Assembly: GCF_034421375.1 (NCBI RefSeq)
Contig: NZ_CP139779.1
Coordinates: 682,001-746,000, forward strand
Reading direction: 5' to 3'
Length of the DNA stretch: 64,000 nucleotides
From: Microbacterium invictum
GTDB lineage: Bacteria; Actinomycetota; Actinomycetes; Actinomycetales; Microbacteriaceae
Positions 18,254 to 26,870 of this stretch are shown one piece after another. The translations under genes were made by a program, and so were the position numbers. The first letter of the stretch is position 1, and every line of letters begins with the position of its first letter. Below the pieces are notes generated by a model. It made no database searches. It was not told the origin of the DNA and saw only the letters and a list, made by a program, of their open reading frames with translations.

Positions 18254-19873
18254 ATGCGCACGACCCTGCCCACCCCTGCGTCGGCCGCCGCGCCGGAGCT
18301 GGAGGCGCCGCGCCGCACCGTTGCGGCGTGGTCGCTGCCGGTGTGGGCGGCGGTGCTGGCATCCGGGGCCGCCGGCCTGCTGCTGGATCTCGCCTCCGCG
18401 CCGGTGGGGTGGTGGCCGTTGACGTTCGTGAGCGTCACGGTCGCCCTAGTGGCGCTGATCGGCCGCAGCACCGGCGGAGCGTTACTGGTCGGCACGGTCT
18501 TCGGCGCCGTGTTCTACATGACACATCTGGTGTGGGTGGGGGAGTTCCTCGGCCCGGTGCCGTGGCTTGCCCTCGCCGGGCTGGAAGCGGTCCTGTTCGG
18601 CGCCGGTGCGGTGCCGATCACCCTCGCCTACCGGTGGACCGCCCGATATCCGGCCCGCGGGGCCGTGCAGCTGCTCGTGGTGCCGCCGCTGATCGCGGTT
18701 CTGTGGACAGCCCGGGAGGTGGTGATGGGCGCGTGGCCGTATTCCGGATTCCCGTGGGCGCGCCTCGGCATGACCCAGGTGGGCGGGCCGCTCGCGGAGG
18801 TCGCGTCGTGGACCAGCGTGAACGGCCTCTCCTTGCTGATTGTCGTGGTGTGCGCCTCTGTGGTGCAGTGGGTCCGCGCTGGCGGCCTCCGGTTCATGCT
18901 GGGGCTGCACCCTGCCGTGAGCGTCGCTGTTCTCCTGGTCGTGACACCGCAGTTCCCCACCGCGCCGGCCGGGGAGTTCCGCGTGGGATGGGTGCAGGGA
19001 AACGGCCCGACCGGGTACTTCGACGACAAGGCGCCTGGCGACGTCCTGGCCGCGCAGACCGCCGCCACTGTGCCGCTGTACGGGCAGCCGATGGATCTGC
19101 TGGCCTGGCCGGAGGGCGGCGTCGACGCCGACCCGCTCAGTGATCCCGCCGCCGCCGAGGCGTTGAACCGGGTCGTGCGCTCGGCCGAGGCCCCGCTACT
19201 GATGAACGCCGCCACCACCCGCGGCGACGATGTCTTCAACACCTCCCTGCTGTGGACTGCGGATCCCACGGACCGGCAGTGGCACGACAAGGTCAATCCG
19301 GTCCCGTTCGGGGAGTACGTGCCCGACCGGTGGTTCTACGAGCTGATCGTCCCCGACTTGGTGGGACTGATCCAGCGGGAGTACACCCCAGGCACCAATT
19401 CGCCGATTGTGCGGGTCGGCGATGTCGGGGTGGGGTTGGCGATCTGCTTCGACGTGATCTACGACGCTGTGATCTGGGAGGGCGCCCGCGCCGGCGCGGA
19501 GGTGTTCGTGTTCCAGACCAACAACGCCGACTTCCGTGGGACCGACGAGAATCTGCAGCAGCTCGCGTTCGCCCGGATGCGCGCCATCGAAACCGCTCGC
19601 GCCGTGGTCAACGTCTCGACGGTGGGCACCAGTCAGGTGATCGCCCCTGACGGCACCACCCTCGACAGTATCGGCGTCGACACCGCAGGCGCTTCGATCG
19701 GCGCCGTCCCACTGCGCACCGGACTCACCCCCGCGGTGATCCTCGGTCCCTGGCTCACGGCTCTCATCATCCTCGCCGCCGTCGGCGCTCTCACCGCGGC
19801 GGGGGTCTCCCAACGTGCTCGCACGTGTGCGGACGGCGCAGATCGTTCGACTAATCCGGGGAGGCAGTCATGA
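18254..19873 (+). CDS. lnt: Apolipoprotein N-acyltransferase
   Basis: 539 aa. The N-terminal half has about six membrane segments; the external nitrilase-like domain carries the catalytic triad motifs LAWPEGGVDAD (Glu), KVNPVPFGEYVP (Lys) and GLAICFDVIYD (Cys). The last membrane helix (PAVILGPWLTALIILAAVGAL) lies near the C-terminus. Lnt adds the third acyl chain to lipoproteins. Its presence with lspA and a TlpA-like lipoprotein gives an almost complete lipoprotein-maturation set on the island; no lgt is seen. It overlaps the next gene by 4 bases. Confidence 0.92.
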   Translation: MRTTLPTPASAAAPELEAPRRTVAAWSLPVWAAVLASGAAGLLLDLASAPVGWWPLTFVSVTVALVALIGRSTGGALLVGTVFGAVFYMTHLVWVGEFLGPVPWLALAGLEAVLFGAGAVPITLAYRWTARYPARGAVQLLVVPPLIAVLWTAREVVMGAWPYSGFPWARLGMTQVGGPLAEVASWTSVNGLSLLIVVVCASVVQWVRAGGLRFMLGLHPAVSVAVLLVVTPQFPTAPAGEFRVGWVQGNGPTGYFDDKAPGDVLAAQTAATVPLYGQPMDLLAWPEGGVDADPLSDPAAAEALNRVVRSAEAPLLMNAATTRGDDVFNTSLLWTADPTDRQWHDKVNPVPFGEYVPDRWFYELIVPDLVGLIQREYTPGTNSPIVRVGDVGVGLAICFDVIYDAVIWEGARAGAEVFVFQTNNADFRGTDENLQQLAFARMRAIETARAVVNVSTVGTSQVIAPDGTTLDSIGVDTAGASIGAVPLRTGLTPAVILGPWLTALIILAAVGALTAAGVSQRARTCADGADRSTNPGRQS

Positions 19874-21273
19874 ACACGCCACGGGTGAGGCCTGCCGGAG
19901 GTCGACTTGCCGGGTCGCGGCGAATGCTGGCGACGGGCAGTGATCTCACCCTTCCTGATGATTTGATGGCGGAGGAGTGTGGGTGCGCGCCCACGCCCGC
20001 GGAGAGCCGCGCATTCCGGGCTGGTGTGGGCCGGCGCACTCTGCTGACCGCGGGAATATTGAGCTCGGTCGCCGTCCTGGTCGGCGGCCCGCTGCTGCCG
20101 CCAGCGTTCGCGGCGACCTATCCGTCCTGGGAGGACGTGCAAGCCGCGAAAGCAAAGGAGGCCACCAAAGCCGCTGAGGTGCAGCGGATCCAGGGCCTTA
20201 TCCAGAGCCTGAACGGTGAGGTGGCGCGCACCCGCACCGCCGCCGAGCAGGCCGCTGGTGCGTTCTACACCGCCCAGCAGGAGTATTTCGACGCCTCCTT
20301 CCGGGCCGACACGTTGGAGTCCCAAGCCGACGTGGAAGCGCAAAACGCGGCCGATGCGGCGAACAAGGCCGGCCGCATCGCCGCGCAGCTATACCGCGAT
20401 GGGGGCGACACAGCCTCCCTTGAACTGTTCTTTTCCGGGTCGGCAGCGACCGCGGACGATCTCCTGTCCCGGCTGGGCGTGATGGACAAGCTGCTGGAAC
20501 GCAACCAGGGAGCGTATGCGGCCGCGATCACCGCCCGCGATGCTGCGCAGAGCCTCACCGATCAGGCCGTGGTCGCCCGAAACGAACGGGACCGGCTGCA
20601 GCAGGTCGCCGAGCAGAAGATGCTCGAGTCGCAGCAGGCCGCGGATGCCGCACAGGCCGCGGTGGACGCGCAGACTCTCCATCTCGGCGAGTTGCAGGCC
20701 CAGCTCGCCGCCCTCGAGGACACCACCGCGAAAACCATCGCCGATTATCAGGCTGGAATCGAGGCTGCCCGCATCGCCGAGGAGCAGCGGCGAGCGGCGG
20801 AGCGTGCCGAAGCAGAACGGCTCGCCGCCTCGGGCGGCGGCGGGGGTGTGGTCAGCTCCGGATGGGCACGGCCGACATCAGGGAATCGCACGTCGGGGTT
20901 CGGGCCGCGCAGCTCCCAGTGCGGAAACGGGTACTGCTCGACCAGCTATCACTACGGCGTGGATCTCAGCGGCGGCTGCGGCGCGGGGATCTATGCCGTC
21001 GCGGCGGGCACCGTCGTCTACGCCGGGTACAACGGTGGCTACGGCAACTACATCAAGATCGACCACGGCGAGGGGATCGGCACCGGGTACGCCCACATCC
21101 GCAACGGCGGCTTCTACGTCGGGTACGGGCAACGCGTGAATGCTGGCGACCTGATCGCCCGTGAGGGAGAGACCGGCAACGCGTTCGGCTGCAACCTCCA
21201 CTTCGAAGTGTACGTGGGCGGCTCCCCGGTCAACCCCGCCACTTTCCTCGCCGCTCGCGGCGTCTCCATCTGA
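19870..21273 (+). CDS. Secreted coiled-coil M23 peptidase-like protein
   Basis: 467 aa. A long N-terminal region precedes an export signal with GRRTLLTAG and a hydrophobic core ending PPAFAA, possibly Tat-dependent. Residues ~90-320 form a long Ala/Glu/Gln-rich coiled coil, as in EnvC/RipA-type cell-wall factors. The C-terminal LytM/M23 domain has HYGVD (H361, D365), YAH (H409) and CNLHFEV at 441-447. The first His of the usual HLH pair is Asn (N442), so one catalytic residue is replaced while the zinc ligand H444 stays. It may be a weak hydrolase or an activator. ATGA overlap with lnt. Confidence 0.85.
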   Translation: MNTPRVRPAGGRLAGSRRMLATGSDLTLPDDLMAEECGCAPTPAESRAFRAGVGRRTLLTAGILSSVAVLVGGPLLPPAFAATYPSWEDVQAAKAKEATKAAEVQRIQGLIQSLNGEVARTRTAAEQAAGAFYTAQQEYFDASFRADTLESQADVEAQNAADAANKAGRIAAQLYRDGGDTASLELFFSGSAATADDLLSRLGVMDKLLERNQGAYAAAITARDAAQSLTDQAVVARNERDRLQQVAEQKMLESQQAADAAQAAVDAQTLHLGELQAQLAALEDTTAKTIADYQAGIEAARIAEEQRRAAERAEAERLAASGGGGGVVSSGWARPTSGNRTSGFGPRSSQCGNGYCSTSYHYGVDLSGGCGAGIYAVAAGTVVYAGYNGGYGNYIKIDHGEGIGTGYAHIRNGGFYVGYGQRVNAGDLIAREGETGNAFGCNLHFEVYVGGSPVNPATFLAARGVSI

Positions 21274-21294
21274 CCCGAAATGAAGGAGGACACC

Positions 21295-22176
21295 ATGGCT
21301 GAACGGACCACCCCAACGGGGGATCACCTCCAGTCGGTCCCGACACGACGCAGTCTTCGAGGGCTCGCGACACCGCCTCCCGCTTCGTGCGCATCCGTGA
21401 CGTCGCGCGCGCCCAGTGCAGCAAGTGCTCTGCGTAGGCCGACGTCGTTGCGCCCAGCACGGACGCTGGTAGTCCTTGCGATGGTTGCTGGTCTCGTTGC
21501 CACTTTTGCTCTCCCGGCGTACGGGGCTTGGCAGCCCGCGGACTTGGAAACCCGCTCACTGCAGCAGGTCGCTTTGGAGGACGCGCAGTCATTGGTCGTC
21601 GCGTCCGATGCGGGCGCAGCGCAGCTCACCCGCGACAGCTACGCTGCCACCAGTCAGGAGGAGATTGATCAGAAAAAGGCGCGAGAAGCAGCGGCACAAG
21701 CAGCCGCTGAGCGGGCGCGGGCGTCCGCGCAGGTTGCGTCGGTACCGTTCGACTACGGCATGGTGCCCCCTGGCAGCGGAGCCGTGCGGTGGCCGGTCGG
21801 TGGCCCGTTCACTGTGACAGACAGGTTTGGAGCTCGCGGCGGCGCGCACATGGGGACCGACATGGTCGCTGCCGGCGGCACCCCCGTCTACGCCTCCGTC
21901 GACGGTGTCGTGCGGATTTCACAGGACAGCTACGGCGCATACGGGGTCACCGTCGTCGTGGAATCCGTTCTGAACGGGCAACAGGTGAGGACGGTGTACC
22001 CCCACATGCAAACCGGCAGCCGACAGGTCGCCGCCGGTCAGACCGTCACGGCCGGGCAGACCGTCGGACTCGTGGGCAGCACGGGCCGCTCCACCGCGAA
22101 CCATCTGCACTTTGAGGTCTACCTCGACGGAACCGCCGTGGACTCGCTGGCCTGGCTGGAAGCGAACGCGGGCTGA
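21295..22176 (+). CDS. M23 peptidase, membrane-anchored
   Basis: 293 aa from ATG 21295, preceded by AAGGAGG. A ~50-residue Arg/Ser/Pro-rich N-terminus leads to a hydrophobic segment (TLVVLAMVAGLVATFALPAYG). A short charged coiled segment (EEIDQKKAREAAAQAAAER) precedes the LytM domain with HMGTD, YPHMQ and NHLHFEV, so all zinc and catalytic residues are present, unlike the gene before it. It probably cleaves peptidoglycan cross-links. The pairing of a degenerate and an intact M23 protein recalls activator/enzyme pairs; that is inference. Confidence 0.85.
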   Translation: MAERTTPTGDHLQSVPTRRSLRGLATPPPASCASVTSRAPSAASALRRPTSLRPARTLVVLAMVAGLVATFALPAYGAWQPADLETRSLQQVALEDAQSLVVASDAGAAQLTRDSYAATSQEEIDQKKAREAAAQAAAERARASAQVASVPFDYGMVPPGSGAVRWPVGGPFTVTDRFGARGGAHMGTDMVAAGGTPVYASVDGVVRISQDSYGAYGVTVVVESVLNGQQVRTVYPHMQTGSRQVAAGQTVTAGQTVGLVGSTGRSTANHLHFEVYLDGTAVDSLAWLEANAG

Positions 22177-22256
22177 CCCATGTGCCGCACGGATCTTCCG
22201 CACCACCCCGCTCGCGGGCACTCCCTGACCGAGATAACGAAGAGGACGACCCTGCC

Positions 22257-23273
22257 ATGACCGGAACCGACCCGCTCTCCCTCGACGGCATCTCACTGCT
22301 GCTGGTGTGGACGTCGATCGGCACCTACCTGCTTGCGTTCATCGCGTACACCATCGACCTGGCTCAACGCTCCGTCCCCGCCGGCGTCCCACAGCAAGAG
22401 CCGGTCCTGGCCGGCGCTACCGCCCGGGCGAGCCAGCAGACGGAAAAGGCCCAGAGTGGGGCGGTGGATAGCGTTCGCACGCCGCCTCCACAGCGGCAAC
22501 GGCTGCTGTGGGCACGGATCGGAACGTCGCTGACGGTCCTCGCGTTCCTGTTCCACCTGGCCGGCACCATCCTGCGCGGGATCGCCGCAGAGCGGGTGCC
22601 ATGGGCGAACATGTACGAGTTTGCGCTAACCGGCACCGTCTTGATCGTCGCCGTCTACCTGCTGGTGCTGCGCCGCTACGACCTCCGCTTCCTGGGTGCG
22701 TTTCTCATCGGCATGGTGGTGCTGCTGCTCGGCGGGGCGACAATCTCGTTCTACGTCGAAGTTGTGCCGCTGATGGATCCGCTCAAGAGCGTGTGGCTGG
22801 TCATCCACGTCTTCGTCGCCTCCCTGGCCACCGCCCTGTTCGCGATCGCCTGCGGCATCTCCATCACCCAGCTCCTGCAGGCCCGCCGTGAGCGCCGCGC
22901 CCGAGCATCCTCGGATACTGCCCACCCCGCCGGTCCCGGGTTCTTGCGCACTCTGCCCACCGCCGACGTGCTCGAGTCCCTCGCCTACCGGTTCGCGATC
23001 GTGGGGTTCGTGTTTTGGACCTTCACCCTGATTGCCGGTGCGATCTGGGCCAACGACTCCTGGGGTCGCTACTGGGGCTTCGACGTCAAGGAAGTGTGGA
23101 CGTTCGTGATCTGGGTGGTCTATGCCGGGTACATCCACGCCCGCGCGACCCGGGGGTGGCGTGGCACCCGCTCCGCCTGGCTGTCCATCATCGGGTTCGT
23201 CGCGGTGTTGTTCAATTTCACAATCGTGAACATGTTCTTCCAGGGCCTCCACTCCTACTCCGGCCTCACTTGA
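22257..23273 (+). CDS. ccsB: Cytochrome c biogenesis protein CcsB (CcsA/ResC type)
   Basis: 338 aa from ATG 22257 with GAAGAGGA upstream. Eight or so membrane segments. The Trp-rich heme-handling motif WGRYWGFDVKEVW and the segment WANMYEFALTG are diagnostic of CcsA/CcsB. With ResB (15618) it exports heme and attaches it to CxxCH motifs. It is separated from resB by ctaG, lnt and the M23 genes. I found no CxxCH cytochrome in the window, so its substrates must be elsewhere. Confidence 0.92.
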   Translation: MTGTDPLSLDGISLLLVWTSIGTYLLAFIAYTIDLAQRSVPAGVPQQEPVLAGATARASQQTEKAQSGAVDSVRTPPPQRQRLLWARIGTSLTVLAFLFHLAGTILRGIAAERVPWANMYEFALTGTVLIVAVYLLVLRRYDLRFLGAFLIGMVVLLLGGATISFYVEVVPLMDPLKSVWLVIHVFVASLATALFAIACGISITQLLQARRERRARASSDTAHPAGPGFLRTLPTADVLESLAYRFAIVGFVFWTFTLIAGAIWANDSWGRYWGFDVKEVWTFVIWVVYAGYIHARATRGWRGTRSAWLSIIGFVAVLFNFTIVNMFFQGLHSYSGLT

Positions 23274-23313
23274 TCCTCTTCCGCAACTCCTCACATGAAC
23301 TGGAAGCACACCT

Positions 23314-24006
23314 ATGCCTTCGAACCGCTCGAACTCGACCAACAGGTCTCAACATGGGCCGGTGACCGTCAAACAACAGCGTGAGCAAAAGCGCCAACAA
23401 AAGTTGGCCAAGTATCAGAAGCAGCTCGCCAAACGCCGTCGCAGCAAACTGGTCTGGTGGGTTGTCGGGTCAACGGCGGCTGTGGTGATCATCGGCCTCG
23501 TCGTTGCGTCCGTCGTGCTCGCACCGTTACCGCCAAGACAGTACGAAGCCGGCAGCGAAGGGGCAACCATTGAAGGAGTCCAGACCTTCGAGAACACGGC
23601 TGAGCACGTCGCCGGTGCTGTCCAGTACGAGCAAAGCCCTCCAGCGGGCGGCCCGCACAACGCCGTCTGGTTGAACTGCGGCATTTATGACCAACCGGTC
23701 CCGAATGAGAACGCGGTCCACTCCATGGAGCACAGCGCTGTGTGGGTGACCTACAACCCCGACGAGGTCGCCGGTGAACAACTCGGAACCCTCAAGAGCC
23801 TTCTGCCCGCAACCTACGTCGTTCTCTCGCCTTATGAGGGACTGGATGCGCCGATCGTGATGTCCAACTGGAACCAGCAGCTGAAGGTTGATTCGGCGAA
23901 CGACGAGCGTATCGGCGCCTTTTTCGAAGAGTACTGGCGCAGCCAGAACGCGCCTGAGCCGAACGCCGCCTGCACTGGCGCATACGACGCACCGGGAAAA
24001 CAATGA
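23314..24006 (+). CDS. DUF3105 membrane-anchored protein
   Basis: 230 aa. A Lys/Arg/Gln-rich cytoplasmic N-terminus (QQREQKRQQKLAKYQKQLAK) precedes one membrane helix (VWWVVGSTAAVVIIGLVVASVVL). The external domain has the DUF3105 features GGPHNAVWLNCGIYD and HSMEHSAVWVTY, with clustered His, Cys and Met that could bind metal. In actinobacteria DUF3105 genes commonly sit beside DUF305 and CopD/CtaG genes, as here. The ATG overlaps the next gene by 4 bases at its end. Confidence 0.85.
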   Translation: MPSNRSNSTNRSQHGPVTVKQQREQKRQQKLAKYQKQLAKRRRSKLVWWVVGSTAAVVIIGLVVASVVLAPLPPRQYEAGSEGATIEGVQTFENTAEHVAGAVQYEQSPPAGGPHNAVWLNCGIYDQPVPNENAVHSMEHSAVWVTYNPDEVAGEQLGTLKSLLPATYVVLSPYEGLDAPIVMSNWNQQLKVDSANDERIGAFFEEYWRSQNAPEPNAACTGAYDAPGKQ

Positions 24007-24686
24007 GCCGCAGTGAAACCAGCGACGCGTCCCCATCCCGAGGGTGGCCGCGGTGGTGGATCGTCGTCCTTATCCTGCTCGCGGTCGGCGCGCTGACCTT
24101 CGCTGCGGGGCGCTTCTCAACTTTCGGGTCGCAGGGCGCGGGCACACCGGGTACCGACTCTCCCGAGGCGGGGTTCTCACGCGACATGCAGGTCCATCAC
24201 GCGCAGGCCATCCAGATGGCCATGGAGATCTACCGCAAGACATCCGACGAGGAACTGAGGATCTTCGCGTACGACATCGCCACCGGGCAGGCGGGCCAGC
24301 GCGGCGAGATGTACGACTGGCTCGTGCAGTGGGGGCTGTCGCAGTCCGGTGGCCCGATGATGCAGTGGATGGATGCCTCTCCGGGTGGGAGCGACCATGC
24401 GATGTCTGACGGTGCGGCAATGACGGAGGAAGAGGCGCGCATCGCGATGGGCATGGCCTCCAGCGAAGAGATCTCCGCTTTGGAGGGCGCGACCGGGCAG
24501 CAAGCCGATTGTCTCTTCCTCGGGCTGCTCACTCGCCACCACGAAGGAGCCATCCCCATGGCGGAAGCGCTCATCGAACTCGGCACAGATCCACGTGCCC
24601 TGACCGTCGCAGAGAACATCAAGAACGGACAGACCGCCGAGATTAGCGCCATGAAATCCATGCAGGCGCGGATCGGCTGCGAATAA
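24003..24686 (+). CDS. DUF305 ferritin-like protein
   Basis: 227 aa. One N-terminal membrane helix (WWIVVLILLAVGALTFAAG), then two DUF305 repeats marked by FSRDMQVHHAQAIQMA and LLTRHHEGAIPMAE. Paired His and Met residues suit copper binding, and DUF305 proteins are frequent in copper-resistance loci. It overlaps the DUF3105 gene by 4 bases and precedes the CopD-CtaG gene. Confidence 0.88.
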   Translation: MSRSETSDASPSRGWPRWWIVVLILLAVGALTFAAGRFSTFGSQGAGTPGTDSPEAGFSRDMQVHHAQAIQMAMEIYRKTSDEELRIFAYDIATGQAGQRGEMYDWLVQWGLSQSGGPMMQWMDASPGGSDHAMSDGAAMTEEEARIAMGMASSEEISALEGATGQQADCLFLGLLTRHHEGAIPMAEALIELGTDPRALTVAENIKNGQTAEISAMKSMQARIGCE

Positions 24687-24765
24687 CACCCGACTGCACC
24701 TCCGCGGCGGGTGCCGCAAACCTGCTCCGCCTGGCTGCGAATGATCCCGACCCGAGGGAACCACC

Positions 24766-24840
24766 GTGACCCCAACGCCCAGAAAACGTCTCGCAGGCGA
24801 CCGCGCGGCGAGCAACCCGATTCACACCGTGCACGAATGA
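24766..24840 (+). CDS. Possible 24-codon leader peptide before copD
   Basis: A GTG preceded by GAGGGAACC at proper spacing opens a 24-codon frame (VTPTPRKRLAGDRAASNP...) whose TGA overlaps the ATG of the CopD-CtaG gene (ATGA). The copD start itself has no good ribosome site, so translation could be coupled through this short frame. It may instead be the relic of a longer gene. There is no independent evidence that it is expressed. Confidence 0.3.
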   Translation: MTPTPRKRLAGDRAASNPIHTVHE

Positions 24841-26837
24841 TGTCGCGCAGCAGAGAGATCAATTACCGCACGTTGCGGGTACTCGGGCCGACGATCCTCG
24901 TTGGGGTGGCACTCGCTGTGCTGGTCGGCGCACTGGCATTCGGTGGCGGCGCTGCACAGCTCCCCCTCGGTGATGCCGGCCCGGTCGTACGCTGGGGGCT
25001 TCCGGCCGCGAAGCTGATCGTGAACCTCGCCGCGGCGGGAATGGTCGGTGTGCTCGTGACGGCGTTGTTCACGTTGCGGACGGGTGAGCGCGAGTTCGAT
25101 ATCGCCCTCGATACCGCCTCGATCTCCGCCGCCGTGTTCACCGTGGCGGCCGGTACGACCGGGTTCCTCACGTTTCTCAGCGTCTTCAACCCCGCGATCG
25201 ACGTCGGACCGCAGTTCGGTGCCCAGCTCGGACGGTTTCTCGTCGAACTCGAGGTGGGCCGGACGTGGCTGATCACAACGGTCGCGGGCGCAGCACTCAC
25301 CGTTCTGACATTCGCGGTGCGGTCCTGGGTTGGAACGCTTCTGGTCGCCCTGCTGGCGGTCTCCTCGCTCGTGCCGATGGGCACGCAAGGGCACTCCGGT
25401 GATGACGCCCTTCACCGCGAGGCGATGATGGCGCTCATCCTGCACATCATCGGCGCCGCGGTGTGGCTCGGCGGTCTCCTCTTGCTCGTCGCCATCCGTC
25501 CAGTCCTCCAGCGGCAGCGCATCGCCGATGTCGTCGCCCGCTACTCAAGCATCGCCTTGGCCGCGTTCGTGCTCGTCGCCATATCCGGCATGGTGCGCGC
25601 GGCGATCGGCCTGCAGCAGTGGTCGGACCTGCTCTCCCCTTATGGCGCAATCTTGGCCGTGAAGGTTGTCGCGCTGGTCGGTCTCGGACTGTTCGGCGCG
25701 TGGTACCGCATGCGGCTGATCGGCAAGATGCGCGGTTCTGACGGGGCATCCCGCCCCTTCTGGATCTTGATTGTGTTCGAGTTGGCGTTGATGGGCGTCG
25801 CCAGCGGTGCCGCTGCAGCGCTGGCCCGCACCCCTCCCCCGAACCCGGCCCCGCTTCCTGCGACCCCGACGCCAGCGGAACGCCTCACCGGCGCACCGCT
25901 GCCCGCGGAGCTCACGATCGAACGGTGGGTCACCGCATGGAACATCGATCTGCTGTGGGCGGTGATCGCCGGATTTGCGATCTTCTTCTACCTTGCCGGG
26001 GTATGGCGACTGCGCCGCCGCGGCGACCCCTGGCCGGTACACCGCACGATCATGTGGGTCACCGGCATGATGCTGCTGGTGTGGGTCACCGGCGGAGTCA
26101 TCAACGTCTACCAGGACTACCTGTTCAGCATGCACATGCTCGGCCACATGCTGCTCACGATGGCGATCCCCGTGCTGCTGGTCGCTGGTGCCCCCGTGAC
26201 CCTGGCGGCCCGGGCGATCCACAAGCGCGATGACGGCACGCGCGGCGGCCGCGAGTGGATCCTCTGGGCGGTGCACACCCCCATCGCCCGCGTACTGACG
26301 AACCCCTTCGTCGCTGCGGGGCTGTTCATCGGGTCGCTCTGGGCGTTCTACTACACCGATCTCTTCCGCTGGTCGCTCTACGACCACCTCGGACACGAGT
26401 GGATGATCGCCCACTTCCTCATCACCGGATACCTCTTCGCCCTCACCCTGATCGGCATCGACCCGGTGCCCTGGCGCCTCCCGTACGCGGGCCGGCTGCT
26501 GCTGCTCATCGGCGTCATGGCGATGCACGCCTTCTTCGGGGTGGCGATGATGATGCAGACCGGGCTCATGGTCGCCGAGTGGTTCGGGTCGATGGGACGT
26601 ACATGGGGCCCCTCTCCGCTCGAGGACCAGTACATCGGCGGCGGTCTCGCGTGGTCGGTCGGCGAGATACCGACGCTCATTCTCGCCATTACGGTGGCGA
26701 TTCAGTGGAGCCGCAGCGACGCCCGCGACCAGAAGCGCAGCGACCGCCACGCCGACCGCACCGACGACGCCGAGCTCGAGGCGTACAACGCGCACCTCAC
26801 CGCGCTGGCGAAGAAGGACGCCCGTGACCGAAGATGA
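24837..26837 (+). CDS. Copper transporter CopD fused to CtaG domain
   Basis: About 666 aa. The N-terminal half (to about residue 340) is a CopD-type membrane domain with HIIGAAVWLGGLLLL and SIALAAFVLVAISGMVRA. After a Pro-rich linker (ARTPPPNPAPLP) the C-terminal half is caa3_CtaG (HMLGHMLLTMAIPVLLVAGAP, HAFFGVAMMMQTGLMV, GGGLAWSVGEIPTL). This bifunctional layout is common in actinobacteria and is thought to import copper for oxidase assembly, receiving it from CopC. ATG 24837 or 24840 follows the short frame above. Confidence 0.9.
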   Translation: MMSRSREINYRTLRVLGPTILVGVALAVLVGALAFGGGAAQLPLGDAGPVVRWGLPAAKLIVNLAAAGMVGVLVTALFTLRTGEREFDIALDTASISAAVFTVAAGTTGFLTFLSVFNPAIDVGPQFGAQLGRFLVELEVGRTWLITTVAGAALTVLTFAVRSWVGTLLVALLAVSSLVPMGTQGHSGDDALHREAMMALILHIIGAAVWLGGLLLLVAIRPVLQRQRIADVVARYSSIALAAFVLVAISGMVRAAIGLQQWSDLLSPYGAILAVKVVALVGLGLFGAWYRMRLIGKMRGSDGASRPFWILIVFELALMGVASGAAAALARTPPPNPAPLPATPTPAERLTGAPLPAELTIERWVTAWNIDLLWAVIAGFAIFFYLAGVWRLRRRGDPWPVHRTIMWVTGMMLLVWVTGGVINVYQDYLFSMHMLGHMLLTMAIPVLLVAGAPVTLAARAIHKRDDGTRGGREWILWAVHTPIARVLTNPFVAAGLFIGSLWAFYYTDLFRWSLYDHLGHEWMIAHFLITGYLFALTLIGIDPVPWRLPYAGRLLLLIGVMAMHAFFGVAMMMQTGLMVAEWFGSMGRTWGPSPLEDQYIGGGLAWSVGEIPTLILAITVAIQWSRSDARDQKRSDRHADRTDDAELEAYNAHLTALAKKDARDRR

Positions 26838-26870
26838 CACCCGCGGATTGAATCGGCCTGGCCCTCATTC

